From: CAZYPB01 sp964649265
GTDB taxonomy: Archaea > Micrarchaeota > Micrarchaeia > Burarchaeales > JAKAKT01
Length of the DNA stretch: 38,168 nt
Direction of reading: 5' to 3'
Assembly (NCBI GenBank): GCA_964649265.1
Contig: CAZYPB010000005.1
Coordinates: forward strand, 1 to 38,168
The notes beneath the pieces were generated by a model that made no database searches, was not told where the DNA came from, and saw only the letters and a program-made list of their open reading frames with translations. Each line of letters begins with the position of its first letter. Positions within the stretch are counted from its first letter, which is position 1. This document shows positions 25,554-33,682 of the stretch, piece after piece. The translations under genes and the position numbers were made by a program.

Positions 25554-25982
25554 TTACTCACCCATCTGTTCCCTTAGTTTTCTTATAAGAAAAGAGCTCT
25601 TGTAAAGGTGGCGCTTCTTGGCCCTCCTTATCCTTACTACCTTGGAATGTATGCCCATGCCAAGCAGCTTCTTTTTCAATTCCTTCTGCTCAACTGGCTG
25701 GTCATAACCAAGCGCTATTATATCTGGCTTCAGTTTCTTTATGAGTTTATAGTGATCGTGCTTATCTCCAAGTATCGCCTTGTCAACAAACTTAAGTGAC
25801 CCCACAAGGTGCTTTCGTGTTGCCTCATCGAAAACAGGTTCTCTTTTCTTCCCATTGACTATCGCGTGGTCCCTTGCAACAACAACCACAAGCTGATCTC
25901 CCAGTTTTCTTGCTTCTTCTAAATAGGAGATATGACCTGGGTGGAGTACATCGAAACAACCGAAGGTCATGACTAAAAGCAT
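25554..25982 (-). CDS. ribL: Archaeal FAD synthase-like nucleotidyltransferase (RibL)
   Basis: 142 residues, one nucleotidyltransferase domain. It shows MTFGCFDVLHPGHISYL with the HxGH signature, VVVVARD, KAILGDKHD, IIALGYDQ and a basic C-terminus with KKRHLYKSSFLIR. This fits archaeal RibL, which adenylylates FMN to FAD. Related cytidylyltransferases (glycerol-3-phosphate, ethanolamine phosphate) share the fold, so the substrate is inferred from the VVVARD and GYDQ segments. ATG 25982 starts the first strand and is probably leaderless; the kinase-like gene begins immediately after its stop. Confidence 0.78.
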   Translation of the reverse strand: MLLVMTFGCFDVLHPGHISYLEEARKLGDQLVVVVARDHAIVNGKKREPVFDEATRKHLVGSLKFVDKAILGDKHDHYKLIKKLKPDIIALGYDQPVEQKELKKKLLGMGIHSKVVRIRRAKKRHLYKSSFLIRKLREQMGE

Positions 25983-26020
25983 GTGTTTATTTTAGAAATA
26001 AAGAACAAAAAAGGTTTCGG

Positions 26021-26203
26021 TCAGTTCTGCTTCTTTGGTTTGATCCTTTTCCAATCAGTCTGCACAAGTATTTTCGAGGGTTCTAGTTTAGGGGTGTGAT
26101 CGTATATTGTAGATAGCTGTCTCTCATCATGCTTGCAGCAGATGATCAGACTTTCCATTATCTTATCCTGCACTGTTTTTTCGTTTATTTTCTGTGTAGG
26201 CAT
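26021..26203 (-). CDS. Small protein of unknown function (60 aa)
   Basis: 60 residues from ATG 26203 with a GAGGGGT ribosome site; an in-frame start 15 nt earlier lies in that site. Notable are MESLIICCKHDERQ with paired cysteines and a basic C-terminus (DWKRIKPKKQN). It starts 11 nt after the stop of another small gene (26215-26373), so the two form a mini-operon. No family recognised. Confidence 0.5.
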   Translation of the reverse strand: MPTQKINEKTVQDKIMESLIICCKHDERQLSTIYDHTPKLEPSKILVQTDWKRIKPKKQN

Positions 26204-26214
26204 ACGAACCCCTC

Positions 26215-26373
26215 TCAAAGCCCAAAGAGACTGCCGCGGGAAGGTTCCCGATTCCTTTCAACAATTGACGGTTTGTCGTACTCTCTGAGTAGATCTGCCT
26301 CCTCGTTTGCAGAGAACTCAATGACTGAAATACAGTGAACCTTCCCGTACAATGATTGCGGCAGTTCGGCCAT
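26215..26373 (-). CDS. Small protein of unknown function (52 aa)
   Basis: 52 residues from ATG 26373 (MAELPQSLYGKVHCISVIEF...), with a GGTGG ribosome site 6 nt before and a strong TATA-like element (CTTTAAATAC near 26405-26415) upstream. An acidic middle (SANEEADLLREYD) is followed by an Arg-rich end (VERNREPSRGS). Codon choice looks native. A 72-residue frame on the same strand (26163-26381) overlaps it but shows no protein-like pattern. Function unknown. Confidence 0.5.
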   Translation of the reverse strand: MAELPQSLYGKVHCISVIEFSANEEADLLREYDKPSIVERNREPSRGSLFGL

Positions 26374-26471
26374 AATTCCACCGATATATATTACTCATCC
26401 GAAGTATTTAAAGCTTCGCTTTTTGTGGAAAATAAGACTATCCTAATATCTTTCCAGCTTATAGACTGGGA

Positions 26472-27767
26472 TTATGGATATACTCTGTTTATGACTCGCG
26501 GGAATGGAATCGCATCCCGTATATGGTCAAGTGAAAGCATCCACTTAACTAGCCTCTCTATACCTAAACCAAAACCAGAGTGCGGGACACTTCCATATCT
26601 CCTAAGTTCAACATACCATTTGTAATCTGCTTCATTCAGCTTCTCTTCCTTCATCCTTTTGAGAAGTTCCTGGAGATCCCATATCCTCTCACTGCCACCT
26701 ATGATCTCCCCATGCCCGTGCGGAGCAAGCATATCTGAGCATAGAACATAACCCTCCTGCTCAGGGTCTTCCCTCATGTAGAATGCTTTTGCTTTCCTGG
26801 GGTAATGGTGGACAAAAAGTGGTTTCTTTAGTTCCTTTGTTAGAGCTGCTTCCTCATCTGCGCCAAAATCCTTTCCCCTTTCCATTTTCATTCCCGTTTC
26901 CTCAAGTTTATCGCAAGCCTTTTCGTAGCTCATTCTTGGGAAAGGTGCCTTTATTTCAAGAAGTGTTTTTGGATCTAGTTCTAGAGCCTCCAGAATATCT
27001 GAATTCTCCTTTGCTAGTTTCTGACAAACATAACTTACCATCTGCTCCTGTACTTCCATGTTTCCTGCATTATCAACCCATGCCATCTCTGGTTCCAGAT
27101 GCCAGTACTCGCACAGGTGCCTCACTGTCCTTGATGGTTCTGCCCTGAAACTTGGTGCAAGTATGAACACCTTTTCATGCGAAGTTATGAACGCCTCATT
27201 GTAAAGCTGGCCACTTTGGGTTAGGTATGCAGGCATTCCGAAATAATCTACATTAAAGAGAGTTGAACCTCCTTCGCAACCTGCCCTAGTTACAATTGGC
27301 GGAGAAAGTTCCCAGAAATCATTGGAAAAAAGGAATTCCCGTAAATAGCGAGTTATGTAATCCCTTGCCTTCATTATGTTTGTTAATTTCTGAGATCTGA
27401 GCCAAAGGTGCCTTGTGTCTAGGAGAAATTCAACTGACTGGTCTTTTGCAATTGGGAACGCATCTCCAACATAAACAGCTGAGAAATCATCCGCTCCGAT
27501 CTCAAATCCGCCAGGAGCCCTCTTATCCCCCTTCACCTCTCCTGAGCAGATTACTGAGGACTCTATGAACACGTCTCCTGCATCATTGAATGCCTTCTCT
27601 TTCACCTTATCTTTCTTAATTGCACATTGGATGTAACCTGTTGAATCCCTTATTATAATGAAGTGCATGCCTCCGCTGGATCTTTTTCTGTAAATCCATC
27701 CCCTTATGTTTACCTTCTTTCCAGTATGTTCACCTGAGAGTATTTCGGATATTTTTGTGTATTCCAT
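26472..27767 (-). CDS. asnS: Asparaginyl-tRNA synthetase
   Basis: 431 residues, full length. An N-terminal OB-fold anticodon-binding domain (KKVNIRGWIYRKRSSGGMHF) is followed by the class II core: LTQSGQLYNEAF, motif 2 APSFRAEPSRTVRHLCEYWH, and motif 3 GFGLGIERLVKWML, ending IPFPRVINRVYP. The RHL...EYWHLE stretch and the PFPR...NR.YP end fit AsnRS better than AspRS. ATG 27767 follows an AGGTG site and lies 8 nt after the AlaX stop, so both form one operon. Confidence 0.92.
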   Translation of the reverse strand: MEYTKISEILSGEHTGKKVNIRGWIYRKRSSGGMHFIIIRDSTGYIQCAIKKDKVKEKAFNDAGDVFIESSVICSGEVKGDKRAPGGFEIGADDFSAVYVGDAFPIAKDQSVEFLLDTRHLWLRSQKLTNIMKARDYITRYLREFLFSNDFWELSPPIVTRAGCEGGSTLFNVDYFGMPAYLTQSGQLYNEAFITSHEKVFILAPSFRAEPSRTVRHLCEYWHLEPEMAWVDNAGNMEVQEQMVSYVCQKLAKENSDILEALELDPKTLLEIKAPFPRMSYEKACDKLEETGMKMERGKDFGADEEAALTKELKKPLFVHHYPRKAKAFYMREDPEQEGYVLCSDMLAPHGHGEIIGGSERIWDLQELLKRMKEEKLNEADYKWYVELRRYGSVPHSGFGLGIERLVKWMLSLDHIRDAIPFPRVINRVYP

Positions 27768-27775
27768 GCAAACAC

Positions 27776-28984
27776 CTACGCCATAAGCTTTTCCCCTATT
27801 TTCTCCTCTGCAAAGCCGAATGTCTCTCCTAGTTTGTCTGCTTCTCCTGCTCCTGAAATGAAGTTGTCCTTTCCTCCGCCTTTTCCATTCATCATTGGGA
27901 AGATCTCTTCTGAGAGCTCCTTTATATCAAGCCATGAATCAGGGCTCTTTGCAAGTACAATAAATGCCTTTGATCCCTCTTTATTTCCGAAAAGAACAAC
28001 AGTTCTCCCAGTTTTTATGAGCTCTCCTGCTTTCTCCATGAGTCTGTTGTTATCCATCCCGGAGAGAACCTTAGAGTAGAAATTGTGATCCTTGAATTTC
28101 GCTGGCTCTAGTTCATCAAGGATCTGGTCATTTAGGTCCTTTACAACTGCCTCAAGTTTCTCTTTCTGCTCCTTCAGATTAACCATTGTTTTCTCAAGTT
28201 TGTCTGAAGTTGTCCGGAGTATTGTGCATGCCCTATCGCATGCTTTCTTTGTTTCTAGGAGGAATATCTGAGCCTGTTCACCAACAAGAAAAGATATTTT
28301 GTACGTACCTGCTCTTTCGCTTGTTACATTCGTTATTGTTAGTGTTCCTATCTCACTTGTATTCTTTATGTGTAGGCCCGCGCATGCACACCTGTCATAA
28401 TCCCCTACTTCTATTACCCTAACCATCTCTCCAGTAATACTCTCCAATTTAACTCTTGTTCCCTCTGGAACACTGTCCTTCGGGTATTCTTTTATTGATA
28501 TATCGAGTCCCTTGGATATGATTAAACCTACTTTTTTTTCTGCATCAAGAGTGAGCTCAGATGAGAGGCTTCCGGGGTATTTAACAGTTAAGCTTGTTCC
28601 TTCCTGGGTGACATGGACTTTCACCATCTCAATCCCTTCGAAATAATTCATGAGTGTCCTGAATAAGACGTGTTCTGCTGTATGGGATTTCATCATTGTA
28701 TACCTTGCTTCCCAATTAAGTCTCGCCTCAACCCTATCACCAACTGAGAACGGTCCTGTTGCAGTGCATACGTGCCAGATCTCATTATCTGCTTCATAAA
28801 CCTCCTCTACGTTTGCAAGACTTTTTCCTGATATCGTTCCAGTGTCACAGTCCTGCCCTCCGCCCCCGGGGTAGAACGCAGTCTGATCTAAGCGCATGTG
28901 TAATGTTCCTTCTTTTTCCTGTATCTCCTTTACAACTGCACTAAAATTCTGTATGTATGCATCTGTTTCGAATATCCTTTTCAA
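27776..28984 (-). CDS. alaX: Alanyl-tRNA editing protein AlaX (long form with DHHA1)
   Basis: About 402 residues from TTG 28984 (MKRIFETDAYIQNF...); GTG 28993 is open too but lies inside the GAGGGTG ribosome site. An N-terminal part like the AlaRS editing region (AFYPGGGGQDCDTG), the zinc-binding SHTAEHVLFRTL and CACAGLH, a coiled-coil linker, and a C-terminal DHHA1 domain (GGGKDNFISGAG) are present. AlaX hydrolyses Ser-tRNA(Ala) or Gly-tRNA(Ala) in trans. It sits between the CCA-enzyme and AsnRS genes in a tRNA-related cluster. Confidence 0.88.
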   Translation of the reverse strand: MKRIFETDAYIQNFSAVVKEIQEKEGTLHMRLDQTAFYPGGGGQDCDTGTISGKSLANVEEVYEADNEIWHVCTATGPFSVGDRVEARLNWEARYTMMKSHTAEHVLFRTLMNYFEGIEMVKVHVTQEGTSLTVKYPGSLSSELTLDAEKKVGLIISKGLDISIKEYPKDSVPEGTRVKLESITGEMVRVIEVGDYDRCACAGLHIKNTSEIGTLTITNVTSERAGTYKISFLVGEQAQIFLLETKKACDRACTILRTTSDKLEKTMVNLKEQKEKLEAVVKDLNDQILDELEPAKFKDHNFYSKVLSGMDNNRLMEKAGELIKTGRTVVLFGNKEGSKAFIVLAKSPDSWLDIKELSEEIFPMMNGKGGGKDNFISGAGEADKLGETFGFAEEKIGEKLMA

Positions 28985-29000
28985 TCTTGACACCCTCTTT

Positions 29001-30371
29001 CTATGGTAGACTCTTGATAAGATAGGAGGATAATATTTCTATTGTTTTCCTTGAGACTGTTTCCATCCCATCGTGAACTGTTGCTTTTGAAATCGGCTTT
29101 TTTAGGTTTTCTGGTATTCCGTAGTTCTTTGGGTTCTTGAACATTTGTTTTATTAGTGAACGTACTGTCGAGTTCTCTCTTTTCTCAAGTGCAACTATCC
29201 GGTTATCTTCGACCCAGATACTCCCTCTTTTCGAATGCTTGGAAACGAAATTATCACAGTCATGGTGTTGGAATATCGGGGGGCCGATAACCTTTTTCAC
29301 TTTTGGAAGAGATGGGACACTGAACTCAAAAAGAAGAGTGCATCTCTTTTCCTCATCTGTCCAATGTGATTTACCAAGAATCCCAAATCCCTCCATCTCA
29401 ATGTGTTTTGCCATGTTCCTCTCAGTTTTCTTAAGCTGAGGCCAAAGTATATCCGGAACTATGTTTGGGGCAGAAAAGTGTATGCATATGAATTCGCTTC
29501 CTCTCTCCTTTATGATTTTCTTAGCTTTGGAGATGGATAGTATTTCCTTTTTTGAGAAAAAGAACTTCTCGCTTGGACTCTTTAGGAATTCTCTTGCTGC
29601 GTAGATGAATCTGTTTAATGAAGTTTTTGAGACAACTGCAGAGACGTTCCTATTCCTATCAACTGGGTCTATTACTACCATTGGGGATAGAAACTTTCCT
29701 GCAAGCTCATGTTCTCCATAGTGCCTTTCCGCATCTATTACAACTGGATCCTTCCACTGATCCGCTGATTTTAGGAGCTGCTTGAATGAACCGAAATACA
29801 GTATCATTAGTTCGCATAGGTATCCCGAAAACCCCTCTGTTTTAAGTTCCGCCCCATAAATTCCTAAGTTCTTCAGGAATTTCTTTAGTAATCTAACCTG
29901 ATCTTTCTGTGTATCAGAAAGCTTGTTGTTTATATAATTCGTATGGAGCGGGGATCGATCAACTGAGGATGACCTCTCATCTATGTGGGTTATTTTGAAT
30001 GAAGGGACTATATCCAATTTTGAGCCCTTGAAGTGTGCTCTGATGTATGGGTGTTCTGCATAGCCTATTGTGGTCCTATGTGGCGCCATTGCTTTCTTTG
30101 CCCACTCAAGTCCCATTATCTCAAGATCCTTAACCGAGTGCGACAGTGGGAATAGTAAAAACAAGTCAAAATCCATGTCTCCCTTTAGGTTTGTTCCCTT
30201 TGCAATTGAGCCAGCTAGTGTTACCTCTATATATGGGGGGACGGTTCTCCTTAGTTTACTCATTATCTCCTCTGACATCTTCTCTTCGTCTTTCTTCTCG
30301 CTTTCTGTTGGTTTTATTTTCTGAATAATTTTACCCAGAAGAGAATCTACAGTGTGTTCCATGACGTACAT
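29001..30371 (-). CDS. cca: CCA-adding enzyme, archaeal class I
   Basis: 456 residues (453 if the ATG at 30362 is used), the usual length. The nucleotidyltransferase signature LAGSIAKGTNLKGDMDFDLF carries the metal-binding Asp residues; HPYIRAHFKGSKLDIVPSF holds the third carboxylate. The rest follows the archaeal head-neck-body-tail layout. It adds CCA to tRNA 3' ends, which fits both tRNA genes here lacking an encoded CCA. No ribosome site is visible; an AT-rich TTATTAAAAA upstream suggests a leaderless transcript. Divergent from the gene at 30435. Confidence 0.92.
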   Translation of the reverse strand: MYVMEHTVDSLLGKIIQKIKPTESEKKDEEKMSEEIMSKLRRTVPPYIEVTLAGSIAKGTNLKGDMDFDLFLLFPLSHSVKDLEIMGLEWAKKAMAPHRTTIGYAEHPYIRAHFKGSKLDIVPSFKITHIDERSSSVDRSPLHTNYINNKLSDTQKDQVRLLKKFLKNLGIYGAELKTEGFSGYLCELMILYFGSFKQLLKSADQWKDPVVIDAERHYGEHELAGKFLSPMVVIDPVDRNRNVSAVVSKTSLNRFIYAAREFLKSPSEKFFFSKKEILSISKAKKIIKERGSEFICIHFSAPNIVPDILWPQLKKTERNMAKHIEMEGFGILGKSHWTDEEKRCTLLFEFSVPSLPKVKKVIGPPIFQHHDCDNFVSKHSKRGSIWVEDNRIVALEKRENSTVRSLIKQMFKNPKNYGIPENLKKPISKATVHDGMETVSRKTIEILSSYLIKSLP

Positions 30372-30434
30372 GCTACTATATTGGGGGTGGGTTTTTAATA
30401 AGTTATATAAGGGGGAAATGCCTAAGATAAGCTC
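30372..30434. promoter_or_regulatory. Divergent promoters, CCA enzyme and 140-aa gene
   Basis: The 63-bp region has TTATATAAGG near 30403-30412 for the plus gene (ATG 30435) and a TTATTAAAAA stretch for the minus gene. Both lie about 25-30 bp before their starts, consistent with leaderless transcripts. No operator-like palindrome seen. Confidence 0.45.
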
Positions 30435-30857
30435 ATGGCTCTAAAGGATTCAAGCGGGAAAACCCCGGGTAAACCAGTTGATATAAAATCAGATGTAAGT
30501 GACATGCTTAATGGAAGGAAGAGCACAGGTCAGACCATTGTAATGGATGACGTTCACAACGATATACTAAGGCTTGTTCATGCTCAGAGCCTTGATCACC
30601 AGCTTGGGATTATGGGGAAGCCTGATTGCAATGCGGATAAAGTAAAGGAAGAGATCTATGCAAAATGCAAGCAGGACCTCAAGTACAGGAAGGAGTATGG
30701 GGAAGCTCATGCATACATGATTGAAAGATACCATGATATGAGAAAACAGGACGTTCTTCTTGGGGATGCAGACCTAAAGAATACCCAATTGGCGCTGAAG
30801 AAAAGCGATCAGCTGAAGAGCCTTGTGAACCACATGGAACAGGCTAAGAGTGCCTAA
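30435..30857 (+). CDS. Helical protein of unknown function (140 aa)
   Basis: 140 residues, mostly helix-forming and charged, without signal peptide or membrane helix. A Gly/Ser/Lys-rich start is followed by MDDVHNDILRLVHAQSLDHQLG, a paired-cysteine region (PDCNADKVKEEIYAKCKQD) and a His/Tyr-rich helix (YGEAHAYMIERYHDMRKQD). I recognise no family. Its 3' end overlaps the convergent DtdA gene by 14 nt. Confidence 0.6.
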   Translation: MALKDSSGKTPGKPVDIKSDVSDMLNGRKSTGQTIVMDDVHNDILRLVHAQSLDHQLGIMGKPDCNADKVKEEIYAKCKQDLKYRKEYGEAHAYMIERYHDMRKQDVLLGDADLKNTQLALKKSDQLKSLVNHMEQAKSA

Positions 30858-31642
30858 TCTCTTTGTCACTTGTGTACTCCAGTCCCTCGTTTTTAGCAAA
30901 ACCAATTATCTTCTCTCTTTGATATCCCTTGAGACCTTTCCAATCAAGAACGAGTATCTCTGGTTTGCTTTTCTCTATTGCTTGTATGAATGTTTTCTCC
31001 TCAAGTAAATCTATTGCATAATTTGGTATTATGTGGGAAAATGCAAGGTTGGAATGTAGTTCAAGAACTGAGAATGATGGGCAGTAGTGCGTTCCTCCTG
31101 CGCCCATTGCTATTCTGAATTTCTTCTTTTCACCAGTTGATGCTGCTCTAATTATTGCATCAGCAATCAGGTCTCCTGCCTTAGTATCTCCCCATTGCTT
31201 CTCAGTACTTCCTATTTCTATGAACATAAGTGGTGTATCCATCTCCGTAGGCCCATGATGGGTGCATTCCATTGCTACTTCGAATCCATCCTGTTGGTTC
31301 TTTGAAAGGTATTCAAATGCGATCTTCTTTGGGCCCGGCGCAGAGCAGGCAAGTGATCTTGGTTTTCCTCCCACTTTTGCCTCTGGACCCCAGTTCCCGC
31401 ATGAATGAACTGTCATACATGGTTTTCCAGATTCGCTTCTGTGCTTGCTTGCAAAAATATAGAAATCAGTATCTATGTATTTATCCAGATATCCGACGTC
31501 AACCAATCTATCTGGGATCTCAATTATTGTTCCATGCCTCGAATTTCTCATGCTCAGCTGGAGAGAACCCATGTTTGTTTATCAGGCTGTATTTTATGTT
31601 TTGGCTTGCAACGCATTCCTCTGAGCATATAATCGCTGGCAT
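30844..31642 (-). CDS. dtdA: D-aminoacyl-tRNA deacylase DtdA, frame broken near the N-terminus
   Basis: The family's C-terminal two thirds are intact: IFASKHRSESGKPCMTVHSCGNW, AMECTHHGPTEMDTP, FIEIGSTEKQWGD and AMGAGGTHYCPSFS. DtdA removes D-amino acids from mischarged tRNA. The expected N-terminus (MPAIICSEECVASQNIKYSL...) is in another frame from ATG 31642, which reaches a stop at 31520. The two frames must join between about 31535 and 31570. Total length implies one extra base or two missing; joined it would have about 265 residues, normal for DtdA. A start at 31572 alone would lack the first strand. Sequencing error or real disruption cannot be told apart. Confidence 0.82.
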
Positions 31643-31691
31643 GTAATGAGTATTTGCATTGATTTTTATTAATGTTGTTTTTAGAACTACT

Positions 31692-32147
31692 ATGATGAAA
31701 CTAAAAACCAATTTCGATGAAATTAAGGAACAGGGGTTTGGTGAGCTTGTAAACGGCTGCCTTGAGCTGGCTCCTTTTGAAGAACTCTATTTAGTTGAGA
31801 AGGAGAAAGTGAAGGGGGATTTCAAGGAATTGCTTAGAAAACTAAAGAAAAAGGAAAAGCTTATCGATAACGCCTATGCTGTTTTCAAGGATCTGAGGAT
31901 TGCAGGTTATGTTTGTAGGGATGCGAAACTGAAAACTCCTTGTTTCAGAGTCTATGCAAGGGGCTCGAGACCGGGCGAGGAACCCTCCAGGTACCTTGTT
32001 TGGGTTCTAAGTTCCAAAGATAAGTTTTCCAAGAAGGAGCTTGGGGAAATGGTTGAGAAGGCGCATGCTGTTAGGAAGAGGCCTGTTTTTGCATTTGTCG
32101 AAAAAGGAAGCATAACCTATTTTAAGGTTGACAGCACACAATTCTAG
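31692..32147 (+). CDS. endA: tRNA-splicing endonuclease EndA-like subunit, catalytic His absent
   Basis: About 151 residues from ATG 31692 or 31695, with a TATA-like TTTTTATTAA about 30 nt upstream. The C-terminal nuclease domain is clear: CFRVYARGSRPGEE, SRYLVWVLSS, EKAHAVRKRPVFAF and ITYFKV. Counting from the Tyr of FRVY, the Lys of AVRK falls exactly where Methanocaldococcus EndA has its catalytic Lys (Tyr115, His125, Lys156), but the His position is Pro (GEEPSRY). It may be a structural subunit or a variant enzyme. tRNA-Thr begins 4 nt after its stop; divergent from dtdA. Confidence 0.78.
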   Translation: MMKLKTNFDEIKEQGFGELVNGCLELAPFEELYLVEKEKVKGDFKELLRKLKKKEKLIDNAYAVFKDLRIAGYVCRDAKLKTPCFRVYARGSRPGEEPSRYLVWVLSSKDKFSKKELGEMVEKAHAVRKRPVFAFVEKGSITYFKVDSTQF

Positions 32148-32151
32148 GTTT

Positions 32152-32223
32152 GCCCTCGTAACTCAGTGGCAGAGTGTCTGCATGGTAAGCAGAAAGTCGC
32201 GAGTTCGAATCTCGCCGGGGGCT
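32152..32223 (+). tRNA. tRNA-Thr(GGT)
   Basis: All four stems pair: acceptor GCCCTCG/CGGGGGC, D-stem ACTC/GAGT, anticodon stem TCTGC/GCAGA with loop ATGGTAA (anticodon GGT, 32184-32186), T-stem GCGAG/CTCGC with loop TTCGAAT. Discriminator T at 32223; no CCA encoded and no intron. It lies 4 nt after the EndA-like gene. Base composition and gene content change directly after it, making its 3' end the likely integration site of the following element. Confidence 0.95.
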
Positions 32224-32261
32224 CTTTGGTCTAATCAAGACTCTCTCTGAGGATGGGGAAT

Positions 32262-32383
32262 CTTGAGCGAATCAAGGCTAACGCCTGGGGCTCTCTGATG
32301 CAGTGAGAAAGCCCTTCCGAATTCCCGGGCTGTCCTGCTTCTGCAAAGAAGCGCACCTCGCTGGATATAGGCACGAAAGTGCC
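32262..32383 (+). other. Hairpin-rich region between tRNA-Thr and integrase gene
   Basis: At least five short inverted repeats follow one another: CTTGA/TCAAG (32262-32276), AGGC-TAAC-GCCT (32275-32286), GGGCT/AGCCC (32288-32314), GCTTCT-GCAA-AGAAGC (32337-32352) and GGCAC-GAAA-GTGCC (32370-32383). Two are closed by GNRA loops, which favours a folded RNA. The last arm can instead pair onward as GTGCC/GGCAC (32379-32394), an alternative structure. No convincing protein frame covers it. It may be a structured RNA of the element or arm sites for the recombinase. Confidence 0.5.
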
Positions 32384-32441
32384 CAATTCGGCACAAAAAG
32401 ATATAAGGACCTTTGAGCAGGTCCAAGGGAGGTGCGTGAAG

Positions 32442-33682
32442 ATGAATGGATTTGACATACACCACCAGAAGCGGACGCTAGAAGCTAGGCTTCGATGGCT
32501 GGAAAAGACGAAGGAGCTGAACCCAAAGGATAAGGAGCTTATCCTTGAATTCCATCGGGATGCCGTAGCCCGCGGCCTGTCGCTAGCTCGGGACATAAAA
32601 TACCTTCTGATTCTGTCCAAGCTTTCCAAAATGCTAAAGACCGGCTTCAAAAACGCAAGCAAGGAGCAGTTGAAGGAGCTGGTTGTGCGCGTGGAGCAAA
32701 CGGATTACTCGGACTGGACGAAGAAGGATTACAAGCTCGTCCTGAAGCGATTCTACAAATGGCTTAAAGGAGACGAAGAATACCCGCCAGAAGTCAAGTG
32801 GATTAAGGCGAATGTCAGGAACGGAAAGCACAAACTGCCGGAAGAGTTGCTGACTGAGGACGATGTCAAGAAGTTGGTTGAGGTTGCCGAGCATCCCCGC
32901 GACAAGGCGTTCGTTCTGGTTCTTTATGAAAGCGGCTGCCGGATTGCCGAACTGTTAACCATGCGGATAAAGAACGTCAGTTTTGACGATTTCGGAGCTA
33001 TATTGAGGGTTACTGGAAAAACCGGCGATAGAAGAGTTAGGGTTGTTGCTTCTGCTCCAGCTCTTGCCACTTGGCTTGATATGCACATGAAAAGGAATGA
33101 CCCGGAAGCTCCGCTTTGGATTTCAAGAGCCAGCAAGAGGATTCTCCTTCCTTTCAATTACTCGACTGNNNNNNNNNNGGAAACGTAATGCTGAAAAAGC
33201 TCGCCAAGAAGGCAGGCCTGAACAAGCGCGTAAATCCGCACCTTTTCCGCCATTCCCGCGCCACTCTGCTTGCCAACAAACTAACTGAGGCTCAGATGAA
33301 GGAATATTTTGGCTGGGTTCAGGCCTCGGAAATGGCTTCAGTTTATGTTCATTTGTCTGGAAGGGACGTTGATTCTGCAATTCTTCAGTTGCATGGATTG
33401 ACGAACCAAATGGAAAAGAAAGAGGAGAAATTCAAGACCCGGAATTGCCAGAGGTGCAAGCAGCCGAATTCTCCGGTTTCGAAATTCTGCCAGAAATGCG
33501 GCGCTGTTTTAGACGTGGAAACTGCGCTGGAGCTTGAGAACCAAAGAGAAACCGCTGACGCGCTCCTTAACGAGCTGATGAAGAACCAGGAGTTCAAGGA
33601 TTTTATGCTCAAGAAAGTTGTTGACATGGGATTGGAGAAACGACTGTTGGGTGGTTTACATGAGCCTGGAGGACTTGCTTGA
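32442..33682 (+). CDS. Tyrosine recombinase/integrase with C-terminal zinc ribbon (contains gap)
   Basis: About 410 residues split by ten N (33169-33178). ATG 32442 follows GGGAGGTG by 7 nt, with a TATA-like AGATATAAGG near 32400. An N-terminal SAM-like core-binding domain (DWTKKDYKLVLKRFYKWL) precedes the catalytic domain: Arg in ESGCRIAELLTM, Lys in VTGKTGDRR, HLFRHSRAT, GWVQ in the second His/Trp position, and the nucleophile Tyr in SVYVHLS. A zinc ribbon follows (CQRCKQPN...CQKCG), a known feature of archaeal integrases. It probably integrates the element at tRNA-Thr. The next gene overlaps its end by 23 nt. Confidence 0.88.
33169..33178. other. Assembly gap (10 N) inside the integrase gene
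   Basis: Ten undetermined bases. The frames on either side differ, so the real gap is not ten bases if the gene is intact. It falls between the catalytic Lys segment and the HxxR box. Confidence 0.95.

Noticed and set aside
26163..26381. 72-residue minus-strand frame
   Set aside because: It overlaps the better supported 26215-26373 gene in another frame and lacks a ribosome site.
32231..32662. 143-residue minus-strand frame over the integrase start and the hairpin region
   Set aside because: It runs antisense to the integrase, has no ribosome site, and does not look like a protein family.
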